Shown here piece after piece: positions 44,808 through 53,781 of a stretch of DNA of 64,000 nt. This stretch comes from Pseudomonas tehranensis (lineage in GTDB: Bacteria > Pseudomonadota > Gammaproteobacteria > Pseudomonadales > Pseudomonadaceae). The notes under the pieces were generated by a model that was given only the letters and a program-made list of their open reading frames with translations, ran no database searches and was not told the DNA's origin. Numbering within the stretch: the stretch's first letter is position 1; each line of letters starts with the position of its first letter. The stretch lies in assembly GCF_014268615.1 (NCBI RefSeq), contig NZ_JABWQV010000005.1:1-64000 (forward strand), in the 5' to 3' direction. The translations under genes and the position numbers were made by a program.

Positions 44808-47207
44808 ATGCGGTCGACCCCCTTCCTTGCGGCGCTAGCCGCTTTCCCCCTGGCCATGGCTGCCGCACAGGCGCAAGCCGTCGAGCTCGACGTGCCCGCC
44901 CAGCGGCTTGACGCGGCGCTCGTGGATTTCGCCGAGCAGGCCGACGTGCGTCTGCTCTATGACGCCGGCCTGACCCGTGGCAGCGGCGTGGTGCAGGCGC
45001 TCAAGGGCGACTATTCGGTGGTCGACGGCCTGCAGCGGTTGTTGGAGGGCAGTGGCCTGTCATTCCAGACCGGCGACGACGGCACCATCACGCTGGTGCC
45101 GCTGCCCGAACAGGGCGTGTTGGAGCTGGGCTCGACCACCATCAGCGGGCTCGCCGAAGGCCGTGTCGACCTGCCGGCCGAGTACGCCGGTGGGGAGGCG
45201 GCGCGAGGTGCCCGCATCGGCGTGCTGGGCAATCAGGACATGCAAGATGTGCCCTTCGCCTTCTCCAGCTACACCTCCGAGCTGATTGAGAAGCGCCAGG
45301 CGCAGACCCTGGCCGATGTGCTGGCCAGCGATCCGGGCGTGCGTCAGTCGTTCGGCTTCGGCAACTTCTCCCAGGTGTTCGTCGTGCGCGGGTTCCAACT
45401 GTTCAGCGACGATATTGCCTTCAACGGGCTGTACGGCATTTTGCCGCGACAGATCATCTCCACCGAGTCGGTCGAGCGGGTCGAGGTGTTCAAGGGGGCC
45501 AACGCCTTTGTCAATGGCGTATCGCCGTCGGGCAGCGGTGTCGGCGGGGCGATCAACGTGGTCTCCAAGCGTGGCGAGGACACCCCCACGCGCAGCGCCA
45601 CCCTGGACTATGCCAGCGACAGCCGAGTAGGAGGGCACCTCGACCTGGGCCAGCGCTTCGGCGAGGACAACCGCTTCGGCGTGCGGGTGAACCTGGCCCA
45701 GCGCGAGGGCGAGACCGCGGTGGACGATGAGCACTCGCGCTTCAGTCTGGCCACCCTCGGCCTGGACTACCGCGGCGACCGTCTACGCCTGTCTGCGGAC
45801 CTCGGTTACCAGAAGCAACGGGTCAATGAGGGGCGCACGGTGGTCTATCTGACCACGACGGGGCCGACCAGCACACTCAACGGCAAGACGCCGTCGGCAC
45901 CAGACTCCGACCACAACTATGCACAACCGTGGAGCTGGTCGCAGCTCGAAGACACCTATGGCATGTTCAGCGCCGAGTACGACCTGTCGCCCACGTGGAC
46001 CGCCTACCTGAGCGCAGGCGGCAAATACACGCGGGAGAACGGTGTCTACGCCTCCAACTACGTCTACGCCGCGAACGGCGACGCCCGCATCGGCCGCCTC
46101 TATTCGCCGCTGGACCAGGAGACCCTGAGCGCCGTCACGGGGCTGCGCGGTGAACTCACCACCGGGCCGGTCAGCCACCGCCTCAACCTGGCCGCCAACG
46201 GCATCTGGCAGGAAAAGCGCAACGCGTTCGAGTCCACTGCGGCGGGCAGTCGCGGCTTCGGCAATCTGTATCAGGGCCAACCCATCGCCGAGCCGCCGGC
46301 CACCAGCATCTCCGGCGATATTCACGACCCGGACACCACCGCCAAAGTGCAGAACCGCAGCCTGGCGCTGTCCGACACCCTGGGCTTGCTCGACGACCGC
46401 GTGCTGTTGACCCTGGGCGTGCGTCGCCAGTCCATCAGCTCCGATGCCTGGAGCGCGGCCAGCGGTGCCCGCACCTCCAACTATCAAGAAAGTATCACCA
46501 CGCCGGCCTATGGCCTTGTGATCAAGCCCACCGAGTTTCTGTCGCTCTATGCCAACCGCGTCGAGTCTCTGCAGCAGGGGCCGACCGCACCAGTCGCCGC
46601 GCTCAACAACGGCGAGATGTTCGCGCCCTATCGCTCCAAGCAGACCGAGGTGGGCGCCAAGCTCGATTGGGGTACCTTCGGCGGCAGCCTCAGCCTGTTC
46701 CGCATCGAGCAGCCGCAGGGCGTGCTCGGCGGCGATGGCTACTACCGGGTGGATGCCGAGCAGCGCAATCGCGGCGTAGAGCTGAGCCTGTTCGGCGAGC
46801 CGCTGGACGGCCTGCGTCTGCTGAGTGGCGCCACCTGGACCAAAGCCGAACTTAGCGGCACCGCCGGCGGTCGCGACGATGGCAACCAGGCGGTGGGTGT
46901 GCCGAAATTCCAGTTCAATCTGGGTGCCGACTGGGATGTGCCCGGCTTGCCCGGAGTGAGCCTGAACGGCCTGCTACTGCGCACCGGCGGTCAGTTCGTT
47001 GACAGCGCTAACGAATACAGCATCCCCGCCTGGACCCGTGTCGACCTCGGCGCGCGCTATCGGACGCAACTGGAGGGCCGCGGGCTGACCTTCAACGCGA
47101 TGCTGGAGAACGTCGCCGACGAGAACTACTGGGCCTCTGCCAACGGTGGCTATCTGACCCAAGGTGCGCCGCGCACGCTAAAAGTGTCGGCCACCGTAGA
47201 TTTCTGA
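44808..47207 (+). CDS. TonB-dependent siderophore receptor with signalling domain
   Basis: A 799-residue outer-membrane receptor. It has a signal peptide ending AQAQA, then a secretin/TonB short N-terminal domain (residues about 25-105, LDVPAQRLDAALVDFAEQADVRLLYD), a plug domain (SSYTSELIEKRQAQTLADVLASDPGVR) and a 22-strand barrel ending in F. The signalling domain marks it as a transducing receptor that works with the FecR and FecI just upstream. The ATG at 44808 follows AAGGA. The siderophore cannot be told from the sequence. Confidence 0.92.
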   Translation: MRSTPFLAALAAFPLAMAAAQAQAVELDVPAQRLDAALVDFAEQADVRLLYDAGLTRGSGVVQALKGDYSVVDGLQRLLEGSGLSFQTGDDGTITLVPLPEQGVLELGSTTISGLAEGRVDLPAEYAGGEAARGARIGVLGNQDMQDVPFAFSSYTSELIEKRQAQTLADVLASDPGVRQSFGFGNFSQVFVVRGFQLFSDDIAFNGLYGILPRQIISTESVERVEVFKGANAFVNGVSPSGSGVGGAINVVSKRGEDTPTRSATLDYASDSRVGGHLDLGQRFGEDNRFGVRVNLAQREGETAVDDEHSRFSLATLGLDYRGDRLRLSADLGYQKQRVNEGRTVVYLTTTGPTSTLNGKTPSAPDSDHNYAQPWSWSQLEDTYGMFSAEYDLSPTWTAYLSAGGKYTRENGVYASNYVYAANGDARIGRLYSPLDQETLSAVTGLRGELTTGPVSHRLNLAANGIWQEKRNAFESTAAGSRGFGNLYQGQPIAEPPATSISGDIHDPDTTAKVQNRSLALSDTLGLLDDRVLLTLGVRRQSISSDAWSAASGARTSNYQESITTPAYGLVIKPTEFLSLYANRVESLQQGPTAPVAALNNGEMFAPYRSKQTEVGAKLDWGTFGGSLSLFRIEQPQGVLGGDGYYRVDAEQRNRGVELSLFGEPLDGLRLLSGATWTKAELSGTAGGRDDGNQAVGVPKFQFNLGADWDVPGLPGVSLNGLLLRTGGQFVDSANEYSIPAWTRVDLGARYRTQLEGRGLTFNAMLENVADENYWASANGGYLTQGAPRTLKVSATVDF

Positions 47208-47401
47208 AGTTACCCAGGATAAAGAGGGCGCCGTTGCAAGCCGTGTGAACACGCTAAAGGCGATCTCACCAGATGCTCTGAGAGGCTGCATTCGCGGCCT
47301 CTGTCGTCGATGCTGCGATTATTGCGCCAGAACCCGCCGCTCGGTCTGGCCGACGAAACCGTTGGCAATTCAGATCCCAAAAATTACTTTAATCTCTTGT
47401 A

Positions 47402-47429
47402 TTGACATATCGGTAAATCTCGATATTCT
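47402..47429 (+). promoter_or_regulatory. promoter and operator of the ArsR-type gene
   Basis: TTGACA (47402-47407) and TATTCT (47424-47429) are 16 bases apart, and the palindrome ATATCGGTAAATCTCGATAT (47407-47426) fills the spacer. Repressor binding there would block polymerase. The start site predicted from the -10 box falls at or next to the ATG at 47436. Confidence 0.65.
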
Positions 47430-47435
47430 AGGCGC

Positions 47436-47738
47436 ATGGAACTGATCGAAATATTCAAAGCACTCTCAAACCCTACGCGTCTTGCAATCCTGAAAGGTTT
47501 GAAGGATCCGGCAAAGAACTTCCCTCCGCAGGATGAAGGTGACGTTCTCACGGTCGGCGTCTGCGTCAGTAGCATTCAAGAAGGCATCGGGCTGTCGCAG
47601 TCTACGGTGTCCGGTTATCTTGCTACGTTGCAACGAGTGGGCCTGGTTGAAGTCAGGCGCATCGGTCAGTGGACCTACTACAAGCGCAATGAAGCGACCA
47701 TCAGTGCGCTGGCCGAGATCATAGGGAAAGATCTGTAA
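47436..47738 (+). CDS. ArsR-family transcriptional regulator
   Basis: A 100-residue winged-helix repressor (IFKALSNPTRLAILKGL, IGLSQSTVSGYLATLQRVGLVEVRRIGQW). It has a single cysteine (VCVSS) in the helix region, so it may sense oxidants or electrophiles rather than metals. The ATG has no Shine-Dalgarno site, and its promoter places the transcript start at about the ATG, so it may be translated leaderless. Palindromes of the same form stand before this gene and before the next. Confidence 0.85.
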   Translation: MELIEIFKALSNPTRLAILKGLKDPAKNFPPQDEGDVLTVGVCVSSIQEGIGLSQSTVSGYLATLQRVGLVEVRRIGQWTYYKRNEATISALAEIIGKDL

Positions 47739-47753
47739 TTTTTTTACCGTAAG

Positions 47754-47773
47754 ATATCGAAATATCTCGATAT
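47754..47773. promoter_or_regulatory. ArsR-type operator before the quinone-reductase-like gene
   Basis: ATATCGAAATATCTCGATAT has the same ATATCG-N8-CGATAT arms as the site at 47407-47426 and lies 27 bases before the next start codon. Confidence 0.65.
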
Positions 47774-47800
47774 CCCTTTTTGTCGATGCGAGGATTTACC

Positions 47801-48775
47801 ATGAAAGCGATGATACTGAAATCATTTGGCGGCCCGGAGTCGTTCGAACTCAGCGACGTGCCCAAGCCCGTGCCGGGTGCGGGACAGGTCCTGGTGCGTG
47901 TACACGCCACCTCTATCAACCCGTTGGATTATCAGGTTCGACGTGGCGACTATGCCGACCTGGTGCCACTGCCGGCCATTACCGGCCACGACGTATCGGG
48001 CGTTGTCGAAGAAGTCGGGCCGGGTGTGACGAGCTTCGCTCCAGGAGACGAAGTCTGGTACACCCCGCAAATTTTCGACGGCCCAGGCAGTTATGCCGAG
48101 TACCACGTGGCGGCCGAAAGCATCATCGGGCGTAAGCCGAAATCACTGAGCCACCTTGAGGCAGCCAGTCTGACCCTGGTTGGCGGGACGGTGTGGGAAG
48201 CACTGACCGTGCGAGCGGCGCTCAGAGTGGGGGAGAGCATTCTGATCCACGGCGGCGCGGGAGGCGTAGGGCATGTCGCGATCCAGGTGGCAAAAGCCAT
48301 TGGAGCGCGGGTCTTCACGACCGTGCGCGAAGCAAACTTTGAGTTCGCACGCCGCATGGGTGCTGATGTGCTCATCGACTACGAAAAGGAGGATTACGTC
48401 GACGCCATCCTGCGGGAAACCGACGGCCACGGCGTGGATGTGGTGTTCGACACCATCGGCGGCGACACCCTGACGCGTAGCCCCGACGTGCTCGCCCAAC
48501 TCGGTCGCGTGGTCTCGATTGTGGACATTGCAAAGCCGCAAAACCTTGTTCAAGCCTGGGGCAAGAACGCCAGTTATCACTTCGTTTTTACCCGACAAAA
48601 CCGCGGCAAACTGGATGAGCTGAGCGCATTGGTAGAGCGCGGTCAACTGCGCCCGCACGTTGGCGCGGTCTATTCGCTGGCCGACCTTGCACTCGCCCAT
48701 GCCCGGTTGGAGAGCCCCAACAACGGCCTTCAAGGGAAAATTGCGATTGCAGTCGAGCCATCGCTCATCCCGTAA
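47801..48775 (+). CDS. zinc-independent quinone oxidoreductase/alcohol dehydrogenase-like protein
   Basis: A 324-residue MDR-family enzyme: GroES-like N-terminal domain ([18 protein letters not shown]) and a Rossmann domain with [13 protein letters not shown]. The zinc-binding cysteines of true alcohol dehydrogenases are missing, so it belongs to the quinone-oxidoreductase/zeta-crystallin side of the family. The ATG at 47801 follows GAGG. It sits behind an ArsR-type operator and before an ABM-domain gene, suggesting a role in quinone or electrophile stress. Confidence 0.88.
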   Translation: MKAMILKSFGGPESFELSDVPKPVPGAGQVLVRVHATSINPLDYQVRRGDYADLVPLPAITGHDVSGVVEEVGPGVTSFAPGDEVWYTPQIFDGPGSYAEYHVAAESIIGRKPKSLSHLEAASLTLVGGTVWEALTVRAALRVGESILIHGGAGGVGHVAIQVAKAIGARVFTTVREANFEFARRMGADVLIDYEKEDYVDAILRETDGHGVDVVFDTIGGDTLTRSPDVLAQLGRVVSIVDIAKPQNLVQAWGKNASYHFVFTRQNRGKLDELSALVERGQLRPHVGAVYSLADLALAHARLESPNNGLQGKIAIAVEPSLIP

Positions 48776-48812
48776 CAGTCCTTAACCGTTTAAGTCTTTT
48801 TTGGAGGACGTC

Positions 48813-49109
48813 ATGATCTATGAAATCGCTTTGCTCCCCGTTCACAAAGAACGCATTGAGCGTTTCAAACGTGCATTTGCTGATGTCGAACCGTTGCTCA
48901 AACGCGCAACGGGTTACGGCGGCCACATGCTTGCGCAAGGCATCGAAACGCCCCAGGTACTTAACCTCATCGTGCGCTGGCGCTCGCTCGAAGACCACAA
49001 GGGCTTCGAAGCGAGTGAAGACCATCAGGTGTTCATGACAGGTTTAGAGGAATATTTTTCGGAAGAACCGACGGTCTATCATATTGAGGGGGGCAGCTTT
49101 GCGAACTGA
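48813..49109 (+). CDS. antibiotic-biosynthesis-monooxygenase (ABM) domain protein
   Basis: A 98-residue dimeric alpha+beta barrel protein (ferredoxin-like fold; RIERFKRAFADVEPLLKRA, then LNLIVRWRSLEDHKGFEASEDHQVF). Such proteins oxidise quinols or bind small aromatics without a cofactor. The ATG at 48813 has GGAGG at the right distance. It lies 37 bases after the quinone-reductase-like gene, likely the same operon. Confidence 0.8.
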   Translation: MIYEIALLPVHKERIERFKRAFADVEPLLKRATGYGGHMLAQGIETPQVLNLIVRWRSLEDHKGFEASEDHQVFMTGLEEYFSEEPTVYHIEGGSFAN

Positions 49110-50003
49110 CTACATCCGGTGATGTTCCAGCAGGAAGTCCACGAACAACCGCACCCGCGCCGGCATTGCCGAACCCCCTGCGAACACCGCATGGATGGGT
49201 TCTCGGTCGCCTGGGTTCCAGGCTTCCAGCAGCGGTATCAGGTCACCGCGTTGCAGATCTTCGCTCACGGTGAATTCGCCGATACGCGCAATGCCGGCAC
49301 CGACTCGCGCGAGTTGTGCCAATGCTTCACCACTGCTGCATTCGATGTTGCCGCTGACCTTCAGGGAAAACTCCCTGGCGTCGCGGATGAACGGCCAGTT
49401 GGGTTCGGCACGCCGGAAGTTGAAGCGCAGGCAGTTGTGGCGTAGCAGGTCTTCCGGTTCCTGGGGGATGCCGTGGCGCTGCAGATACTCGGGCGATGCC
49501 ACCACGACCTGGCCGGTGTCGCCGATCCTTCGTGCGGTCAGCGGGCTGTCGGGCAGATGGCCAAAGCGTACCGCCACGTCGGCCTGGCCGCCGAGAATGT
49601 CGACCACTTCGTCGCCGAGGGTGAGGTCGACGACGATGTTCGGGTAGCGGGCGCTGAATGCTGCCACCAAGGGAACGATGGTCTGCCGCCCATGGCCGAG
49701 GGCGGCGCTCACCCGCAAGCGGCCCCTGGGCACGCCCTGGTCGGCGATGGCTTCTTCGACCTCGTCCATGTCGGCCAGGATACGCCGGGCGCCGCGCAGG
49801 AAAGCCTCGCCCTCGGCGGTGAAGGTGATCGCTCGGGTGGTGCGCAACAACAGGCGAGTGCCAAGACGTTGTTCGGTACGCGCGATGATCCGACTGACCG
49901 CCGAGGGTGTCAGCCCCAATGCACGCGCGGCGGCTGACAGGCTGCCTTCCTGCGCCACGGTGGCGAACACACTCATTTCACCCGACCTGCCGTTGAAATC
50001 CAT
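49110..50003 (-). CDS. LysR-family transcriptional regulator
   Basis: A 297-residue LTTR with helix-turn-helix TVAQEGSLSAAARALGLTPSAVSRIIARTE and a C-terminal effector-binding domain of the CrgA-like group. It is divergent from an MFS gene across 94 bases and probably regulates it. Its stop abuts the ABM gene end on the other strand. Confidence 0.9.
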   Translation of the reverse strand: MDFNGRSGEMSVFATVAQEGSLSAAARALGLTPSAVSRIIARTEQRLGTRLLLRTTRAITFTAEGEAFLRGARRILADMDEVEEAIADQGVPRGRLRVSAALGHGRQTIVPLVAAFSARYPNIVVDLTLGDEVVDILGGQADVAVRFGHLPDSPLTARRIGDTGQVVVASPEYLQRHGIPQEPEDLLRHNCLRFNFRRAEPNWPFIRDAREFSLKVSGNIECSSGEALAQLARVGAGIARIGEFTVSEDLQRGDLIPLLEAWNPGDREPIHAVFAGGSAMPARVRLFVDFLLEHHRM

Positions 50004-50097
50004 TTGTGCCTCTTACGCAAAGGTGATTGCCAAAAATACTATCTACCGCCTGAAAAGACCGGATCGTAGCATTGGCGGCATAGATAAGGAGCCTTCC

Positions 50098-51264
50098 ATG
50101 CGTATCAATCCACCGCTTGTCGCACTCGCCATAGGTGCCTTTGGCATCGGCGTTACCGAGTTCGCCCCCATGGGCATGTTGCCGGGCATCGCTGCGGATC
50201 TCGGCGTTTCCATCCCCGCCGCCGGTTTGTTGGTCAGTGCCTACGCCCTGGGCGTACTGCTCGGCGCGCCACTGATGACCCTGACCACCGGCAGGATTCC
50301 CCGGCGCTACCTGCTGATCGGACTCATGGCGATTTTCACCCTGGGTAATCTGATGTCAGCCTTGGCCACCGATTACTACAGCCTCATGGTCGCCAGGGTA
50401 GTGACCTCGCTGAACCACGGTGCATTCTTTGGCGTCGGCTCCATCGTCGCCGCCAGCGTGGTCGCCCCAGAGAAGCGGGCCGGGGCGGTTGCAGCCATGT
50501 TCATGGGCCTGACCCTGGCGACCATCGGCGGTGTGCCGCTGGCCACCTGGTTTGGCGAACTGTTCGGCTGGCGCACGGCATTCTGGGGGATCACCGGCCT
50601 CGGCGTGGCGACCATGATCGCGTTGTGGTTCGCCCTGCCCAACCTGCAGGCGCCGAAAGGCGTCGGTGTACTGGCCGAAATTCGGGTGCTGGGTCGTGGA
50701 CCGGTGCTGGGGGCATTGGCCCTGACCGTAGTCGGCTCGGGTGCAATGTTTACCGTCTTCACCTACATTGCGCCGATCCTCAGCAGTGAGACCCATGCGT
50801 CCACCGCCTACATTACCGCCATGCTGGTGCTGTTCGGTGTGGGGTTGACGCTGGGCAACATGTGGGGCGGCAAGGCCGCCGACCGCTCGATAGATCGCAC
50901 CCTGATCGTTTCGCTGAGCGTGCTGATTCTCGTCTTGCTGGCGTTCACCGTACTGATGCGTTGGCCGCTGCCGGCCGCCGTTGCCATCCTGATATGGGGT
51001 ATCGCCAGCTTCGCCCTGGTGCCGCCGCTACAGATGCGCGTCATGGAAGCTGCCAAGGACGCACCCAATCTGGCCTCGGCGGTGAATATCGGCGCCTTCA
51101 ACCTCGGCAACGCCATTGGTGCGGCGCTGGGCGGAGCGGTGATCAATGCCGGGCTGGGTTATCCGGCGATTTCCCTGGCTGGAGCGGCAATGGCGGGTCT
51201 GGGGCTGTTGATGGTGTTGGCTTTTGCCTGGCGTTCCAGAACGATTGCAACTGCGGTGGTGTGA
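50098..51264 (+). CDS. MFS transporter, AraJ/NepI-like exporter
   Basis: A 388-residue major facilitator with twelve hydrophobic segments. The first helix has FGIGVTEFAPMGMLPGIAAD, characteristic of the AraJ/PbuE-like DHA1 group, followed by the loop TGRIPRRYLLIG. The ATG at 50098 follows AAGGAG; the longer frame overlaps the divergent LysR gene and is not real there. Substrate unknown. Confidence 0.9.
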   Translation: MRINPPLVALAIGAFGIGVTEFAPMGMLPGIAADLGVSIPAAGLLVSAYALGVLLGAPLMTLTTGRIPRRYLLIGLMAIFTLGNLMSALATDYYSLMVARVVTSLNHGAFFGVGSIVAASVVAPEKRAGAVAAMFMGLTLATIGGVPLATWFGELFGWRTAFWGITGLGVATMIALWFALPNLQAPKGVGVLAEIRVLGRGPVLGALALTVVGSGAMFTVFTYIAPILSSETHASTAYITAMLVLFGVGLTLGNMWGGKAADRSIDRTLIVSLSVLILVLLAFTVLMRWPLPAAVAILIWGIASFALVPPLQMRVMEAAKDAPNLASAVNIGAFNLGNAIGAALGGAVINAGLGYPAISLAGAAMAGLGLLMVLAFAWRSRTIATAVV

Positions 51265-51446
51265 CGATGAAGTGAGGGGGCTGTGAGTGTCCATTGATCA
51301 GTGACGGCTAGCGCCCATCGCAGCCATTCGCGAATGCTCAACATGCTCCCCCAATCCGCGAAACGGCCAGAAGCAGGGGTTGGCGTACAGAAAACAGGCT
51401 TGTCCCCCTTTAACTGCGGGCCCCTTTAGCTGAAAGCAACTGGCGC

Positions 51447-51477
51447 TTGACTTAGAGCGCGCTCTAACCAATAGCCT
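51447..51477 (+). promoter_or_regulatory. MerR-type promoter of the CMD gene
   Basis: TTGACT (51447-51452) and TAGCCT (51472-51477) are 19 bases apart, the overlong spacing typical of MerR-activated promoters. The spacer holds most of a perfect 16-base palindrome, TTAGAGCGCGCTCTAA (51452-51467). A MerR-family gene lies downstream. Confidence 0.7.
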
Positions 51478-51536
51478 CCTTGTTGCACCGCCAAAACGGC
51501 CAGGTCCGTTGCGCGGCTTAAACAAGGAGACAGGTC

Positions 51537-52010
51537 ATGACATTAAAAAAACTGAGCGCTGTAACCGGGCTCGTGCTTTCAGCAATCGCAATTCCGGCGT
51601 CGGCAGCTGAACCGGATAGTCGACGAGTGAAAGGGGCCGAAACCCTGGAAAGAATCACCGGGACCGCCGGCAACAACGTGGTCAAATCGCTTAGCGATAT
51701 CTCGCCCGAGTTGGGTGAATGGATAGTCGATTTCGCCTATGGTGATGTGTTTTCCAGACCTGGTGTTGCTCTGTGCACACGCGAGCTGGCAACCATCGCG
51801 GCCCTCACCGCATTGGGGAATGCGCAACCTCAACTCAAAGTGCATATAGAAGGGGCGCTGAATGTGGGTTGCAAACCTGAGGAAATCGTTGAAATCATCA
51901 TCCAGATGGCGGTGTATGCTGGTTTTCCAAGCGCGTTGAATGGCATCAGCGCAGCGCGGGAAGTGTTTGCCAAACGAGGCATCAAAATGGTTGCCGCATC
52001 TCCTGAGTGA
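51537..52010 (+). CDS. exported carboxymuconolactone-decarboxylase-like protein
   Basis: A 157-residue protein: signal peptide (TGLVLSAIAIPASA-AE), then a CMD-fold core with LCTRELATIAALTALG, a histidine eight residues later and EEIVEIIIQMAVYAGFP. The peroxidatic CxxC motif of AhpD-like relatives is absent, so it more likely resembles the gamma-carboxymuconolactone decarboxylase branch of unknown substrate. The ATG at 51537 follows AAGGAG. Upstream is a MerR-type promoter. Confidence 0.82.
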   Translation: MTLKKLSAVTGLVLSAIAIPASAAEPDSRRVKGAETLERITGTAGNNVVKSLSDISPELGEWIVDFAYGDVFSRPGVALCTRELATIAALTALGNAQPQLKVHIEGALNVGCKPEEIVEIIIQMAVYAGFPSALNGISAAREVFAKRGIKMVAASPE

Positions 52011-52056
52011 GCGGGACTGGTGCATTACCGAACACCGATGGTCAAGGATTGTGCTT

Positions 52057-52431
52057 ATGAACGCCTACCAGACGATTGACCAAGTCGCCAAGCGCACTGG
52101 CCTCACGGCCTATACCCTGCGCTACTACGAACGCATCGGCCTGTTGGCACCAGTCGCCCGTGCGGCCGGCGGGAAACGGCTTTATGCGCCGACTGATATG
52201 GCGTGGCTGGAGTTTCTGCTGCGTTTACGCACCACTCACATGACCATCGGCAAAATGCAAACATTCGCCAAACTGCGCAGCGCCGGGGATTCAACGATCG
52301 CCGAACGCCGCCAGATGCTGGAGAGCCATTTACAGGATGTACAGGCCGAAGTTGCTGCCATGCAAAAGGCCGTTGCTGCACTACAAGTCAAGATTGACCA
52401 TTACCGTGCGCTTGAGGCAGGGAACAGTTGA
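52057..52431 (+). CDS. MerR-family regulator without cysteines
   Basis: A 124-residue regulator: N-terminal MerR helix-turn-helix and wing (YQTIDQVAKRTGLTAYTLRYYERIGLL), then a coiled-coil dimer helix (HLQDVQAEVAAMQKAVAALQ). It has no cysteine, so it does not sense metals by thiols. The ATG at 52057 was chosen; upstream in-frame codons overlap the CMD gene without a ribosome site. It probably controls the CMD gene through the palindrome at 51452-51467. Confidence 0.87.
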   Translation: MNAYQTIDQVAKRTGLTAYTLRYYERIGLLAPVARAAGGKRLYAPTDMAWLEFLLRLRTTHMTIGKMQTFAKLRSAGDSTIAERRQMLESHLQDVQAEVAAMQKAVAALQVKIDHYRALEAGNS

Positions 52432-52649
52432 GCCAACACCATGGTGTGAGCGCAACGGGCATGTTGAGACTATGCTGATAGCCACTTCATTAGCATTTGC
52501 GCGAGACACTCGATTGGGCCGCTAGAGGAAGCCTGACGACGATCTCCAATCTGCACACCGGTTTCTGCAATCAGATAGAACAGTCGATCCAGGCTGTCGG
52601 CGGGGCAGGTGGATGACTTTTGGTACATCCCAAGGACGTGGAGAGCAGT

Positions 52650-53750
52650 ATGAGCACTAAACGGATCCACAAAGTCTTGTGGCGACTCGCCGGCTGCGTG
52701 ACCGGGCTGGCGATGGTTGCTGCCAATCCAGCCCAAGCTGCCGACGGCGGCATCGCCGGCGGCCCTACCTCAAGCTATAGCATTGCTTTCAGTAACTCCT
52801 ACGCTGGCAGTGATTTCCGCAAAGTGATGGTGCGCAACTGGCAGGAGGTTGCGGCCCAAGCACAAAAGGATGGCTTGATCCGCGAGGCTTCGGTGGTCAG
52901 CGCCAATAACTCGGCGGCGGAACAGGCGGCCCATATCCAGGACCTGATCGTCAAAGGCGTGAACGCCATCGTCATCCTGGCCGCGTCCGACACCGCACTC
53001 AACGGGGTGATCCGCGATGCGTGCAACGCCGGCATCGTGGTGGTCGTCATGGCCAGCCTGGTCAGCGAAGGCTGCGTCTATACCGTGGATTACGACTGGT
53101 CCGCCATGGGCCGCGTGGAAATGGATTACATCGCCGAGCGCCTCAAGGGGAACGGCACGCTGCTGGAGATCCGCGGCATTGCCGGTGATGCCACCGACAA
53201 GAACATCAGCGACGGCATTCGCAAGGCCGCCAGCGACTATCCGGGCCTGAAATTCGCCAAGACCGTGTACGGGAACTGGACAGCGTCCGTCGCACGCAAA
53301 GAGGTGGCGCTGGCCTTGCCGTCGCTGCCCAACATTGATGCCGTCGCGACTCAGGGGGGCGACGGTTATGGCGCGGCCATGGCGTTCAAGGCGGCGGGGC
53401 GCCCTTTGCCGATCATTGTGATGGGGAACCGTCAGGACGAACTTGCCCTGTGGAAACAGGAGCGCGATGCCAATGGCTACGAGACCGTCTCGGTCTCGGC
53501 CTCCCCAAGCGTCTCCCAGGTGGGCTTCTGGGTGGCCCAGCAGATTCTGGCGGGCAAGCAGGTGCCGAAGTTCGTCGAGGTGCCGCTGGTACGCATCGAT
53601 GCGAAAGACCTGGACGCCTGGCTCGCCACTATGCCGGTGGGCGGCGCCGCCAATCCTTTCTACAGCCAGGCTTCCGTTGCGGCGATGATCGACGCGGCGG
53701 TCAACCATACGGCGCCGCCGGCGCCTTTGCCGGAGGTGACGAAGCAGTAG
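52650..53750 (+). CDS. periplasmic sugar-type ligand-binding protein
   Basis: A 366-residue type I periplasmic binding protein (ribose/autoinducer-2 class) with a signal peptide ending ANPAQA-AD. Typical blocks include QDLIVKGVNAIVILAASDTALNG and a late GFWVAQQILAGKQVPKFVEVPL. The ATG at 52650 has GGAG upstream. No permease or ATPase gene is nearby; a hybrid histidine kinase follows after 31 bases. I infer that it presents a ligand to that kinase, as LuxP does for LuxQ or TorT for TorS. Confidence 0.85.
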   Translation: MSTKRIHKVLWRLAGCVTGLAMVAANPAQAADGGIAGGPTSSYSIAFSNSYAGSDFRKVMVRNWQEVAAQAQKDGLIREASVVSANNSAAEQAAHIQDLIVKGVNAIVILAASDTALNGVIRDACNAGIVVVVMASLVSEGCVYTVDYDWSAMGRVEMDYIAERLKGNGTLLEIRGIAGDATDKNISDGIRKAASDYPGLKFAKTVYGNWTASVARKEVALALPSLPNIDAVATQGGDGYGAAMAFKAAGRPLPIIVMGNRQDELALWKQERDANGYETVSVSASPSVSQVGFWVAQQILAGKQVPKFVEVPLVRIDAKDLDAWLATMPVGGAANPFYSQASVAAMIDAAVNHTAPPAPLPEVTKQ

Positions 53751-53781
53751 TGGTGGGCGGGGAGCGAGGAGGCGAGGCGAC

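Noticed and set aside
49678-50097. 140-codon N-terminal extension of the MFS transporter
   Set aside because: It overlaps the LysR gene on the other strand, while the ATG at 50098 has a good ribosome site and begins at the family's first helix.
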